Assembly: GCA_023213395.1 (NCBI GenBank)
Contig: CM041465.1
Coordinates: 5,518,001 to 5,582,000, forward strand
DNA length: 64,000 nt
Direction of reading: 5' to 3'
Origin: Cycas panzhihuaensis
Taxonomy: Eukaryota > Cycadophyta
The translations under genes were made by a program, and so were the position numbers. Positions 10,384 to 20,099 of this stretch are shown here, piece by piece (within the stretch, counting starts at the first letter, position 1; every line of letters starts with the position of its first letter). The notes under the pieces were generated by a model. The model was not told the DNA's origin. It did no database searches and worked only from the letters and a program-made list of their open reading frames with translations.

Positions 10384-10605
10384 TGTTGGAATATTAATGC
10401 ACATTTGTTTTGTCCCACATGTAAGTGGGTCCCACTCTCACCATCATAACATTTATTATAAATACACAACATAGTGTATTATATGTAATATATGGTAATG
10501 ATGTTTTATTAATAAAATGGAGGTACCTTAAGGGTACCATTCGATCTTGGAGAGGTATGTTTGGTTCTATTTACGAATATTTACTACAGGTTATGTTTCC
10601 CAATA
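10384..10605 (+). repeat. TRG1 3' LTR
   Basis: 222 bp, preceded by the polypurine stretch aagagggag (10375-10383). The terminal CCAACA has decayed to CCAATA. The TATA-like tataaata lies near 10457-10464 and the KpnI-type near-palindrome at 10522-10538. Confidence 0.92.
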
Positions 10606-10890
10606 ATTATCACTTATAATAGACTACAAGATTACTAAAGAGGCATGGACTAGATATCTATGTGACTATTCAAAGTTGAAAGTTTTTGGTTGTAATTCTA
10701 ATGCCTTCACTAATAAAAGTCAACATTCAAAGTTAGACTCAAAATCTAAGAGATGTATCTTTGTTGGTTATAGTGATAGAGATGGTATGAAGGGATACAA
10801 ATTATGAGATCCTACTACACATAAAATCACTATTAATAGAGATGTTATATTTGATGAATCTCACTTTATAAAATTAGACATTATAGAAGT
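10606..10890 (+). pseudogene. COP1 integrase C-terminal part (continuation)
   Basis: Resumes the copia integrase after TRG1. LKVFGCNSNAF near 10678 and the block KSKRCIFVGYSDRDGMKGYKL near 10743-10803 match the conserved C-terminal module of copia integrases (family: KxxxCxFLGYSxxxKGYRLxDP). A TGA stands where Trp or Arg is expected just before DPTTHKI. A variable spacer follows to the RT start. Confidence 0.8.
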
Positions 10891-11174
10891 TGAAGTGAAA
10901 TAAGAGCAGAAAGCTAAACATCAATAGGTCAAGCTTGAGACCCAACCATCTTTAAAAGCAGAAATGTAAGAAGAGCTTTCTAAAGATGAATCTGTAGTAA
11001 ATTTATAAGAGTATCCAGACACTCCTCCACTAACTATGAGAAGATCTACATGAGTTATTCATCCACCTGATAGGTACAACACTTCTATTTTTATTTCTTT
11101 AGTTTTAAATAATGGTGAGCCTATATACTATCAGGAAGTAGTAGATGATATCCATAGTAAGAAGTAGAATATGA

Positions 11175-12130
11175 CTATGCAGGAAGAGATAGATGTTTTG
11201 AAGGAAAATAATTCATAGGACTTGGTAGAACTTCCACATGGTAGGAAGACTGTTGGTTATGGGTGGGTTTTCAAGAAGAAAATAGATATTAATGAAAAGT
11301 TTGACAAATATAGGGTAAGACTAGTGGCTAAAGGCTTTACACAAAAATTAGGTATTGATTTTCATGAGATCTTTTCATTAGTTATTAAACTTATTTTAAT
11401 TTCGGTTCTATTAGCATTAGTAGCTTCTCATGATTTAGAGTTGTAGTAATTAGATGTAAAAATAATTTTTTTGCATGGAGATTTAGATGAGGAATCTATA
11501 TGGATAATCTAGAAGGGTTTATATAGGATAGTAGGAAAAGACTTATTTGTAGGCTTAGGAAATCATTATATGGACTAAAGCAATCACCTATGAAATGGTA
11601 CATGAAGTTTGATACCTTTCTGGAGAGCCAAAATTTTAAAAGAAATGAGTATGATCATTGTGTTTACTTTAAATTTTTGGATAATGGCTTATTCATTATC
11701 TTAGTATTGTATGTTGATGACATATTAGTTATAAGCAAGAGTATCATAGAAATCAAAAAGTTAAAGGCTTAATTAGCTAGGACTTTTGATATGAAGGATC
11801 TAGAGTTGTAAAATAAATCTTAGGTATGAAGATACATAGAGACAAGAAAAATATAAGCTATAGTTATCACAATAGAAATATATAGAGAAGATACTAACCA
11901 GATTGGCATGGAAAATGTAAAACCAATTAATATCCTGTTAGCTTCCCATTTCAAGCTTTCTTTAAGTATGAGTCCTAATAATGAAGAAGAAAAGGATTAT
12001 ATGTCTCATGTACCTTATGCTAGTGTAGTAGGAAGTATGATATATATCATGGTATATATAAGACCTAACATTTCACATGTAGTTAGTGTAATTAGTAGGT
12101 TTATGGAAAATCCAGGAAAGGAACATTAGG
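11175..12130 (+). pseudogene. COP1 reverse transcriptase
   Basis: Copia RT (RVT_2). It shows VGYGWVFKKK, VRLVAKGFTQK, the FHEIFSLV block (family FxETFSPV), KSLYGLKQ-like sequence near 11565-11582, and the catalytic YVDD at 11710-11721 (YVDDILVIS). A frameshift near 11490 separates the two open pieces (11222-11446 and 11590-11772); copy 2 still has the extra A (gaggaaatc). Downstream, VPYASVVGSMIYIM (12012 onward) is the conserved palm-thumb block. The enzyme is inactive through stops and the frameshift, though YVDD is kept. Confidence 0.88.
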
Positions 12131-12700
12131 TAATAATGAAATAGGTGCTTTAGTATTTGAGGGGCACAAGTGAATATTACATCACCTTTGGTAGTATAGG
12201 TAATCAAGTTTGTTGATATGTTAATTCAAACTTTACAGGAGATTTAGATAAGAGGTCTACTTTATGTTATATGTTTACTCTTGCAAATAGTTTGGTTAGC
12301 TGGATATCAAAATTATAGAGTACAATTACATTATTGACTATAACAGTAGAATATGTTGTTGTAACACATGCTTGTAAGGAAATAATCTAGTTACATGGTC
12401 TATTGGTTGAGTTTAGAAGGAAACAGAAAAAGGTAAAGGTATTTTGTGATAGTCAAACTATCATTTACTTAGCAAAGAATTCAACTTATCATAGTAAGAT
12501 AAAATATATTACTCTTAAATACTATTTTGTTAGATAAGTTGTGGAAGTAGGTGGAGTGGCACTTGAGAAGGTTAATATAAAATAGAATTATATTAATATA
12601 TTCATAAAACTAGTACTATTGGAGAAGTTTAAATAGTGTTTGACTTCTCTTAGTTTGTAGAAAAGATGATGAATGGTCTAGGAAAAGTATCAAGTAAATT
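12131..12700 (+). pseudogene. COP1 RNase H and C-terminus
   Basis: Interrupted frame with LRGTSEYYITFG, VNSNFTGDLDKRST (family YxDADWAGDxDxRRST, so one Asp is lost), VEYVVVTHACKE (family AEYxAxxxAxxE) and KVFCDSQTIIYLAKN near 12437 (family CDNQSAIxLAKN). These are RNase H landmarks of copia Pol. Multiple TAG codons replace Trp or Gln. The frame ends just before the polypurine tract. Confidence 0.82.
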
Positions 12701-12705
12701 ATTGT

Positions 12706-12717
12706 TAAGGTAGAGAT
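12706..12717 (+). promoter_or_regulatory. COP1 polypurine tract
   Basis: Purine-rich aaggtagagatt abuts the 3' LTR start at 12718, which is the expected position for plus-strand priming. The equivalent in copy 2 lies at about 36012-36022. Confidence 0.8.
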
Positions 12718-13374
12718 TGTTAGATAATGTGGAAATAATATTTTAGAGGTAAAAATTTTGACAGGTTAGCAGTGTGATTTCCCCCCTAAACTTTCGTGAG
12801 GGGATCTAAGGAGGGCAGGAGCCCCACTTGGCTAGGGGGTGTGAGGGGTGCCAAAATCCCCCTATAAAGAGAGGGTTTAGGGTACTAGCCTCTAACCCAA
12901 AAAGCTAGCACTGTAAAACATATAAAATTGTAAAGAAAAACATAGTCATTCATTTAAAATACTCCAAATTTGATGGTCAATATTTGTGCCTTATATGACT
13001 CTCTCATATAGTCTAATTTAGGGCATTTTCTCATTATGTTGATGGTATTTGATATATTAGATGTACTATATTGAGAAGAGGTGGATGGTTATTATTATTG
13101 TGAGCATTCTACTATAGATTATATACATTTCTCCATTCTTAGATAATAAAGATCGATATCTTTCCTATATGGATATTTCCCCAAGACACTGCTAAGTTTT
13201 TGCCATGTTATATCTGGTGTATATGTGATGCTTTGGCTTTCTGATTTATTTATTATATTATCTCTAGTTTAAGAACTTCCATATTAAATTTTAGATTCAA
13301 TTCTTGTAACTAGTTACAAAATACCTTAGATCTTGGTGGTAGTTTCTAGTTATTGGGACCTAGTTTTTTTAACA
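12718..13374 (+). repeat. COP1 3' LTR
   Basis: 657 bp, starting TGTTAGATAA and ending TTTAACA, followed by the resumed GYP1 protease at 13375. The intact string tttctagtt at 13343-13351 is the empty site for the LINE-D insertion found in the duplicated copy. Confidence 0.93.
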
Positions 13375-14389
13375 ATATGGGGGTAGTGTACTCTTTCCTA
13401 TTTGACAAACTTAAGTGTATCCATGGTGGTAAGGTTTATATCAGTAAACATACTATTACTTATAATTTTTTATTTTTAGAATCAATTCATAAAATTCCTT
13501 CTTATGATGAAGGGTATCCTCATGATTTCTTCCTTTAGGGTTGGTTCTTATGGAATCTTACTTGCAAACCCATCTAACATAGAGAATGATTTTGTGGAAT
13601 TTAACTTTTTTGTTTAGTCAACTTCTTACATTATGTGATTTCTGAAACTAATGAGCCTCATGAAGTTCCCTTAACTTCTTCACCTATTTGGGATTCTATT
13701 TTCTTTTCCTTCATTGATAAAGAAATCATTATGAATTCTTCTCCTCATAATAATAACTTGATATTTTATCAATTAGAGTCTATTCACATTAGTACTTTGA
13801 ATGACTTTTCTATTCAAAACCTTATATCATTAAAGAGTCTAAATTATAATGATGTCTCACTAGTATCTATGTTTCTTCCTTAGTCATTAAGTCATACTTT
13901 TGATATTGATTATTCTAAGAATGATGAAGTTATCATTGAGTTCATGATCAGTCCTCACATAGAACTTCTACCTAATCATCATAAATTAGATTTTTAGAAG
14001 TCCATTTCACCTCTTTCTATTAGGAATCTTTCCATAGAAGATTTATTTCCTTGATTACTCATGTGCTACCTTATTATGAGGAAAGGAATATTATGAATTT
14101 GGGAGGAATTATTGATATTTATCTCATAACTAAAGATAATCCTTAGATTGTTAAGACTGGTAATGAATGAAAATCTTTTAAAATTACTTAATATACACAA
14201 TTATTTATAGATTTTTTTGATGTTTTTACTTGGGGCTATATTGATATACCTAGCATTGATCCTAGTATTATTGTTTATAACATTACTATTTATCTTGAAG
14301 CATTCTCATATCATTAGAAATAAAGACCCATCCATTCTAAAGTTTTTGCTATAATAAAAATAGAGATTAAAAAAATTACTCTAAGAAAG

Positions 14390-15010
14390 ATTTATTATGT
14401 CTATTAATTATCCTACTTGGGTCTTAGATATAGTTCTTGTCACAAAGAAGAATGGCTTGATTTGTAATTATGTGGACTTTAGAAATATCATTAAAGCATG
14501 TCTTAAAGATAATTTTCCTTTATCTTTTATTGATCAAATTATCAATAAGGCTTTTGATTTTAAGATTATGTTTCTTATAGATGGTTTCTTTGGCTATAAC
14601 AAAATTCAAATTTCCTAATCTGTTCATCATAGAACAACATTTATCGTACCTTGGGGTATTTATTGCAAAGTATTGGTGTTTTATATAAAAAGCATAGGTT
14701 CTACACATCAATGATTCATGCAACTTACTTTCAATGATCTCATTAACAAAATCATTAAGATTTATGTTGGTGACATATTAGGGATCTCACATAAGCACGA
14801 AGATTGCACTTATGACATTTGCTTGATATTTTAATGTTTATGTGAATATTCTATTCATCTTAATCGAACTAAATATATGTTTATTATCATGACAAGTAAA
14901 CTATTATGTTTTATTATTTCTTATAATGGAATCTAACTTGACCTTAATAAGGTAAAAGCTATTTTAGAGATACCACCATCTAAAATACATAAAAATCTTT
15001 CTTAGAGCAT
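14390..15010 (+). pseudogene. GYP1 reverse transcriptase (copy 1)
   Basis: Gypsy RT landmarks in order: SINYPTWVLDIVLVTKKNG, CNYVDFRNIIKACLKDNFPL, a FIDQIINKA block, GFFGYNKIQIS, TTFIVPWGIYCKV, and YVGDILGISHKH near 14764. The last is the catalytic YVDD box with Asp changed to Gly. TSKLLCFIISYNGI (family GKFLGFIVxxRGI) and VKAILEIPP complete the thumb. The YVGD change is shared with copy 2, so it predates the duplication. It follows that the element was inactive before that event. Confidence 0.88.
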
Positions 15011-15069
15011 CTTTGTTTATTATGACATTTCCTCAAAGAATTTACTTTCATCATGTGACCTCTCAAAGA

Positions 15070-15385
15070 CTAACTTAAGAAGGACATACCATTTGTTTAA
15101 ACCTCTAAAGTTTAATATGCATTTTAATCAATTAAAACAAACTTGGATATCTACACTAGTATTAGTCCTACCTTGATTTGATTGACCTTTTTTACTATAT
15201 ATATCTACCACTAAAATTTTGTTGAGGGGATTCTTGCCTAGGAGGATAATTCAACTGATAAGAGAGTTATCTACTTCATTAGTGAGACTTTAGTATCAAC
15301 TAAGAGAAATATTATATAGTTTGGTCTTCATAATGAATAAGCTTAGGTATTATATTAACCAATTACAAATTGAATATTGGATCTT
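15070..15385 (+). pseudogene. GYP1 RNase H fragment (copy 1)
   Basis: Translated remnants FKPLKFNMHFNQLKQ (near 15095) and MNKLRYYINQLQIEY (near 15331) match the gypsy RNase H region (family ALVxAxxKLRHYxxxxxI). The catalytic order is obscured by stops. Truncated before integrase. Confidence 0.6.
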
Positions 15386-15987
15386 TGTTTAGGGATTTAA
15401 AAACCTACCACCATCAGGTTGGGTTGTGAATCAAGAGTTTGAATGAGAGCTGGGTGACACTATGTTTGAAGGCAATGGCTATGATTAGGGGTTTCTTCTA
15501 CTTATCGAGGCTTAAGAGTAGGCAAGGTAGGGTGAGTCCTTAAAACTTTGAGAGAATGATGCCCTATTAGACTAAATGTGGTGGTGAAAGAGGGATTTTA
15601 TGGATCTCAAGGAGGAGACTGAGCTTTGACTTGGAAGGAAAGAAAGGATGGAAGGCAAAGGTAAATTAGAGTAGATGTAAAAAGCTACAGTTAACTACAT
15701 GTAAAAGGAAGGAAGCATGATGGTAAAAGAGGGTATGCAACCCTATATTATAGCATATTAGAGAATAGGATGAGAGTTAGGAGGTAGTTTGGAAAACTAG
15801 AGCTAGGAGTCACTTTCCTAACAATAGTCTTTGTGCGGGGGTCAAAATAGTAAGGGACATAGCTATGAGAAGGGTAGATAGGGGGACATCTTCTAGGTGA
15901 GAAGCCTTTAATTTTTAGTAGCAGTACGTGTGATTTAGGTTAGTTGATTAGCTGAATGTATTTTATTATTATTATTTTATTGGTCTT
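15386..15987 (+). mobile_element. LINE-B 5' untranslated region (copy 1, left piece)
   Basis: About 600 bp without coding signal; it is the same as 44991-45592 in copy 2. Assignment to LINE-B rests on continuity in copy 2. There, after removing COP3, this DNA runs into LINE-B ORF1, and the stretch beside COP3 (aaaccagactc...) resembles the region upstream of LINE-D ORF1 (about 42420-42460, minus). The left border against GYP1 is approximate. Split at 15987 by COP2. Confidence 0.6.
15983..15987. other. COP2 target-site duplication, left
   Basis: gtctt, repeated at 28026-28030. The uninterrupted site is at 45588-45592 in the duplicated copy, which confirms COP2's exact ends. Confidence 0.95.
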
Positions 15988-16428
15988 TGTTAGATTAAAT
16001 AATGTAAACTTTATATTTTATTATGTTTCTTAATGTTATTATTTAAGTCACATGTCTTAAAAGTAATTTAAGTGATTGTAATGTTATAAACTTATGGTTA
16101 ATTTAATTGATTTGTGGATGGTCGTTGAAATACGGAACCACATTCCAACGAACCTCTAGTCTATTTATTAATCTCCTAGATTCATAGAGTGGGTTCCAAG
16201 AATCTAGGAGGTCTGTCCAAATGCCTAACTAAAGGCTGTTTTAGGGGGTTTTTTGTTTTGTATATTGGTTTCAGTTATTTATTAATATAATCTCGCTCAG
16301 GAGGTGGTTTTTCTTCCCCAGAAGGGGTTTTCCACTTGTCAACCCTATGTACATGTGTATTGTCTCTTTCATTTGTATCTCTTCTGTTCCTGTGATATTT
16401 TGACTGTGTACATGTGCCTATTCTATCA
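15988..16428 (+). repeat. COP2 5' LTR
   Basis: 441 bp, from TGTTAGATTA to TTCTATCA. The primer site starts at the next base. It matches 27585-28025 along its whole length. Confidence 0.96.
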
Positions 16429-16442
16429 TGGTATCAGAGCAA
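16429..16442 (+). promoter_or_regulatory. COP2 primer binding site
   Basis: tggtatcagagcaa: perfect iMet-tRNA 3' complement over 12 bases, immediately after the LTR. Confidence 0.93.
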
Positions 16443-16699
16443 TACTCACCAACATTTAACTTTTGAAATGAGAATCTACCTCTTGAACTAGAAGATGAAT
16501 GCATAACAGACCACTCAAACATGGGTAAACTGTCAAGGCCTAAATAGGGTCGTTGCCCAACCAACACCATATTCCATAGCCAAGTATCATTTCATTCAGT
16601 GTAGGAAGTGCGTCCAGGGGCTTGTCTCGTGCACTTACAGAGATCAAAGTTGATAAACATGCTTGGAAGTCCATGATTGAAGGACCTCCTAAGCACAGA

Positions 16700-17180
16700 A
16701 CCATTCCATTTATCGTATTGCAATTGAATTTGAACTTATTTTTAAACTTTTGTTAGTCACACATATTCTTCCAAAAATTTGAGACTCCTCTTCTGCTAGA
16801 AAATAATCAACACACTTTGCCATCTTGTAGTTATCAATCGATCGAGTTAGCATAACAATTACAGGACAATGATGATGAATTATCATCTCCCAAAAGTCTT
16901 CTAATGTCTCTGGTAAAGGTCCTTGTGTGGTAATAAACTTTGGAAGGCTTTCACTTGAAGAGTTCTCAATGTAGCTAGCATTGATATAGTCATTTCCCAC
17001 ACAAGAGCTTCCTTGATCCAAATGAAACACAACCCTCATATCATCAAATGGTCGTTAAACTCCCCAGAATTTTTTTTTCCAGCCATGCAACTTCTTCTTG
17101 AGTTGATTGATAGCCTCCGAACAAAAGTTCCGCTGAGGTAGGGAGAGTAAGACATGGAGGTCACGGGTTACATCGCCTAC
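16700..17180 (-). pseudogene. Captured fragment of a plant protein tyrosine phosphatase (PTP1-like)
   Basis: Minus-strand open frame 16710-17039 (109 residues) matches the N-terminal half of a classical tyrosine phosphatase domain. It has GNDYINASYI (substrate loop, family NDYINAS), FITTQGPLPETLEDFWEMI and CPVIVMLTR, and it ends in the following beta region. Just upstream (about 17060-17170 minus) FCSEAINQLKKKLHGW resembles the N-terminal segment of plant PTP1. The PTP signature HCSAGxGRTG and WPD loop are absent, so only part of the gene is present. A stop interrupts the junction before RPFDDMR. It lies antisense to COP2 between its primer site and gag, which is typical of transduplicated gene cargo. 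No clear intron remains in this part. Confidence 0.82.
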
Positions 17181-17339
17181 CTCCATCAGAATTGAGTCCC
17201 TATCTATTGCTTTCGTATTGCTGGGAATTATGATGGAATTTGAAGGCCTGGCACTGTGGAGAGGAGGCCATTAATGACCTGTGGAATGCCATGGCATTCC
17301 CCGTCTTGAAAATTTTTGTGAATCAAAACCCTTTCTTCG

Positions 17340-17740
17340 TTCCTTTCCCCTGCTCATAAAATCCCTGGAGATTTACGTCTGTGCTTGAGAAATGGATTCA
17401 ATCCCATTTTCAATTGAAGTTAGTGAAGCTTCCATTAATTATGGCATTGTACAATCTACAATCTGTAGAAGAAACCCTTGACATAATAAATTCTGAAGCA
17501 ATATAGGATTGCCACCAAGAGAGATTCGAGTCCTTGAGCCATAGGGTAAGAGGAACAAGCATGAGCTCTCCACAGAGGCATCGGCTCTAGAGGTTGTAGC
17601 AATTGCTCCACACCATTGAAGTAGCTCCAGTCCAACTCGCAGATGCCATTGAAGACCAGCATTTGCCGCCTCAACACCTTTGTCGACCTGCAAAAATGCA
17701 AAGAGCACTGCCATCGTAAACAGGTAGGGTTTCGTAACCC
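17340..17740 (-). other. Further captured genic-looking DNA in COP2, not identified
   Basis: More balanced base composition than the surroundings. On the minus strand a possible 3' splice site (tttgcatttttgcag, about 17687-17701) precedes an open frame to 17456. Two overlapping frames exist here (17439-17714 and 17456-17701), so the coding phase is uncertain. I do not recognise either product. It may be an upstream exon of the same captured gene or part of a different gene. Confidence 0.4.
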
Positions 17741-19083
17741 TTACCCCCCTCAGACCCCAAAATTTTTTATTTTTTGATTTTATTCTCTATGTTTGATAAA
17801 TTCTGTCGGGTTCGCGTTTAGATTTAGTTTTTTTCTTTTTCATTTTTAAAAAAATCTTTGATTTAAATTAAACTTTAGCCCCCCTCCCTTTATCACATTT
17901 TATTAAAACCCCTCTTTATAATACTTTTGTCACTTTTTGATTTAATGAAACATTAACCCCACTTCATTATTATACTTTGATGTAAATCAAACACCCCTCC
18001 CCCCCCCCCCCCCCCCCCCTTGTTTTATCATATGATTTAAATTAAATCAACATCTCTCCTTTTTATATTTATCTTTACATAAACCCCCTCCTACACTTTA
18101 TTATAAAAATTAATCCTCCATTACGTTTTTATTAAATCAAATAACCTCCCTTACATTTTATTCTTAACTTCTTTTTTAATGTTAAAATTAACCTTTCTCC
18201 TCTACAATACCCCCCCTTTTCTTTTAGCATTCTTTGATGAAACATAAGCTCAACCCCCTCTTTTTCCTTATTATGTTTTTTGATTTAATTTCGTATTGTA
18301 TACTTGATTTAAATCAAATACAACCCCTCCTTTTTCTATTATGCCTTAATTCTAATTAAATCAATACCCTCCTATTACTTTTTAATGATTAAAATTAACC
18401 CTTTTATCACTACATTTTAATGTTAAAAATTATTTCAAATTAACATAGTTAATTTTAAGAAAATTAAATTTAACCTTTTACTTATTATATTTAATCAAAT
18501 CCATTCCATTTATTATACTCTTTTTTTTTTTTTTTACATTTATTATTATTTTTCTCCAACATTTTATTATTGATCTGTAAATTAACTTTTTCCCTCCATT
18601 TCACACTTAATCTATAGATTTGAATTATGCCATTTAATTCTTAAAATTACACACATTTTTTAAAATAAAAAGGGGAATTGTTTATTTTTTAAGGCGAATT
18701 TTTTATTTTGAAGGGAGACAATTTCTTTTTATTAAGGGGATTGTTTATTAAACAAGGATTGTTTATTTATTCAAAGTAGAGGGGGACTATTTCTCTAAAG
18801 GGGACTATTTTTTCTAAGGGGGACTATTTCTCTAAGGGGGACTATTTTTTTCTAAAGGGGACTATTTTTCTAAAAGAACTATTTATCAAAAAGGGGCTGC
18901 TTAAGGAATTATTTTAAGAAGTTGTTTGTTTATTTCTGTCTACAAACACATGTTTTTTATCTTAAATTTAATTAATGCATACTAAGATGTCTTTGTGAAT
19001 TATATCTGTTAACAAGATTAGTACTTTTACTAGGTAATTATTTTTTTTTAGTCACCTTCATAACTTTTCTCAACACTCCCAAT
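17740..19083 (+). repeat. COP2 low-complexity leader with poly(C) and G-rich tandem array
   Basis: No coding sequence. 17740-18600 is a degenerate array of roughly 40-50 bp units that alternate a taaatcaa/ttaaatta core with a ccccctcc block and a T-rich stretch. It includes a 21-base C-run (17999-18019). 18779-18886 is a G-rich array of about six 16-20-bp units with core ggggactatttctctaa. Neither is found elsewhere in the window. Confidence 0.75.
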
Positions 19084-19384
19084 ATGGCATTAATGCCAGG
19101 GATAGTCACCTACGTTCTAATTCTAGTATTAACCAGCTCAAACTATGCCAACTGGAGGAATCACATATCCCATCAGCTCAAATAGCAAAAAGTATGGCGA
19201 TATGTGACAGGTGAATTTAAAAATACAAAAGCGGATGCTACTGAGAGTCTTATGGTATATCTAATAAACTCAGATGCTGTGTTAGGCACCATATTAAACT
19301 CACTCTCACCAGACATCAGTCAATAATTTTCTGAAAAAGATGACTTAGCTACTGTCTGGAAAACCTTGGAAGAAAAATATGATA
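19084..19384 (+). pseudogene. COP2 gag, N-terminal part
   Basis: ATG at 19084 opens a UBN2-type copia gag: LTSSNYANWRNHISHQL (family LxxxNYxxWxxxMxxxL), KVWRYVTGEF, then VWKTLEEKYDK at 19352-19384, where LINE-C is inserted. One TAG after HQLK and a TAA near 19324 break the frame. It continues at 23611. Confidence 0.85.
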
Positions 19385-20050
19385 AGGTTGATACACATCT
19401 TCCGGACCTAATTTTCCTACAGGAAACTAAAATGATTAAGGAGAATGGCCAAAGGACCATCAATAAAATTTGGAAATCGGCGGAAAGCATTGAGGTTGAC
19501 TACGCTCAAGGTGTGGGGGGCCTTTTGGTCCTATGGGACCCATCAACATGGTTGGGTGAGATTGTCCTTGCCGAAGGATCTTTTATTTCGATCCGGCTAA
19601 CCAACAGAAGCAACAATCTGTTGTGGATAGCAACAAATGTCTATGCCCCAAATAACCAGGAGGCTAGGAGGAAACTCTGGGATAGGTTATTGGAGGCTCA
19701 CAGGGGCTGCCATCAACCTTGGTTGTTGGCGGGTGATTTTAATTCGGCCCTGTCCCCGGGCGATAAGAGAGGGGGTGCTGGTGGTTGGACTAGCAGTATG
19801 GGTGAATTCAGTGATTTCCTCCTGCAGGGGGGCCTTGAGGATGTTAATCTCAGGGGGGCTTCGTTTACCTGGTCAAATAAGAGGTTGGGGAACCACCTTA
19901 TCCAAATTAAGTTGGACAGGGTGTTGGTCAATTATGATTGGCTAAGGAACTTGATGACCTTACCTCGAAGCGCCGCCTAGATTAAGCTCGGACCATTCCC
20001 TCTTCTTCTTCATTTTGCGGCCAGTGCAACCACACGGGCTCTCCTTCGTG
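19385..20050 (+). pseudogene. LINE-C endonuclease (ORF2 N-terminus)
   Basis: Apurinic-type endonuclease that would nick target DNA. Visible motifs are LPDLIFLQETKM (catalytic Glu, about 19400), TNVYAPNN (about 19634), LLAGDFNSALSP (about 19724; Asp and Asn of the active site) and GASFTWSNKRLG. The open frame runs 19366-19980 because the truncated LINE happens to join COP2 gag in phase. A frameshift follows near 19970, and the terminal SDHSLFF motif (family SDHxP) is readable only in another phase near 19994. Confidence 0.88.
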
Positions 20051-20099
20051 TTTGAGCTTATGTGGATGCGATCTCGATCTTCTAACAGTGATTGAGGAA

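Larger units (their letters stand above)
6801..10605 (+). mobile_element. TRG1, non-autonomous LTR element with gag only (TR-GAG-like)
   Basis: 3.8-kb element inside the COP1 integrase, with 222-bp LTRs (6801-7022, 10384-10605), a perfect iMet primer site and a polypurine tract. Flanking 5-mers are accat (6796-6800) and attat (10606-10610), differing only by two C-to-T changes, so this is a likely target-site duplication. The interior holds about 2.2 kb of non-coding leader, then one gag-like frame with an acidic C-terminal extension and short tandem repeats. No protease, integrase, RT or RNase H is seen. This fits the published TR-GAG class of gag-bearing non-autonomous elements, which would rely on a copia partner for pol. 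Confidence 0.85.
4200..13374 (+). mobile_element. COP1, Ty1/copia retrotransposon inserted in GYP1 protease
   Basis: Complete but dead copia element bounded by LTRs 4200-4868 and 12718-13374. It has an iMet-type primer site, gag with zinc knuckle, protease, integrase, RT, RNase H and a polypurine tract before the 3' LTR. It is split by TRG1 (6801-10605); without TRG1 it is about 5.4 kb, a normal copia length. Flanking 5-mers are atata (4195-4199) and atatg (13375-13379), probably a decayed target-site duplication. A second copy of its 3' half lies at 33909-42981, and a truncated LTR of the same family at 55574-56099. Confidence 0.93.
13375..15385 (+). mobile_element. GYP1, 3' half (copy 1)
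   Basis: Continuation of the gypsy polyprotein after COP1: protease tail (13379-13540), a variable spacer (13540-14340), RT (14390-15010) and a partial RNase H (about 15070-15370). Integrase and the 3' LTR are missing, because similarity stops near 15385 where the 5' part of LINE-B begins. Near-identical copy at 42982-44990, a few percent divergent by eye. Confidence 0.83.

Noticed and set aside
16429-16442. Initiator-tRNA-like strings as tRNA genes
   Set aside because: Only the 12-15-base primer complement is present next to LTRs; no cloverleaf.
17439-17714. 91-codon minus frame as a host gene start
   Set aside because: Overlaps a second frame of similar length; lies inside COP2 cargo and is incomplete, so not called as a gene.
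18779-18886. G-rich repeats as a CRISPR-like array
   Set aside because: Units are contiguous, degenerate tandem repeats with no unique spacers, in a eukaryotic retrotransposon leader.
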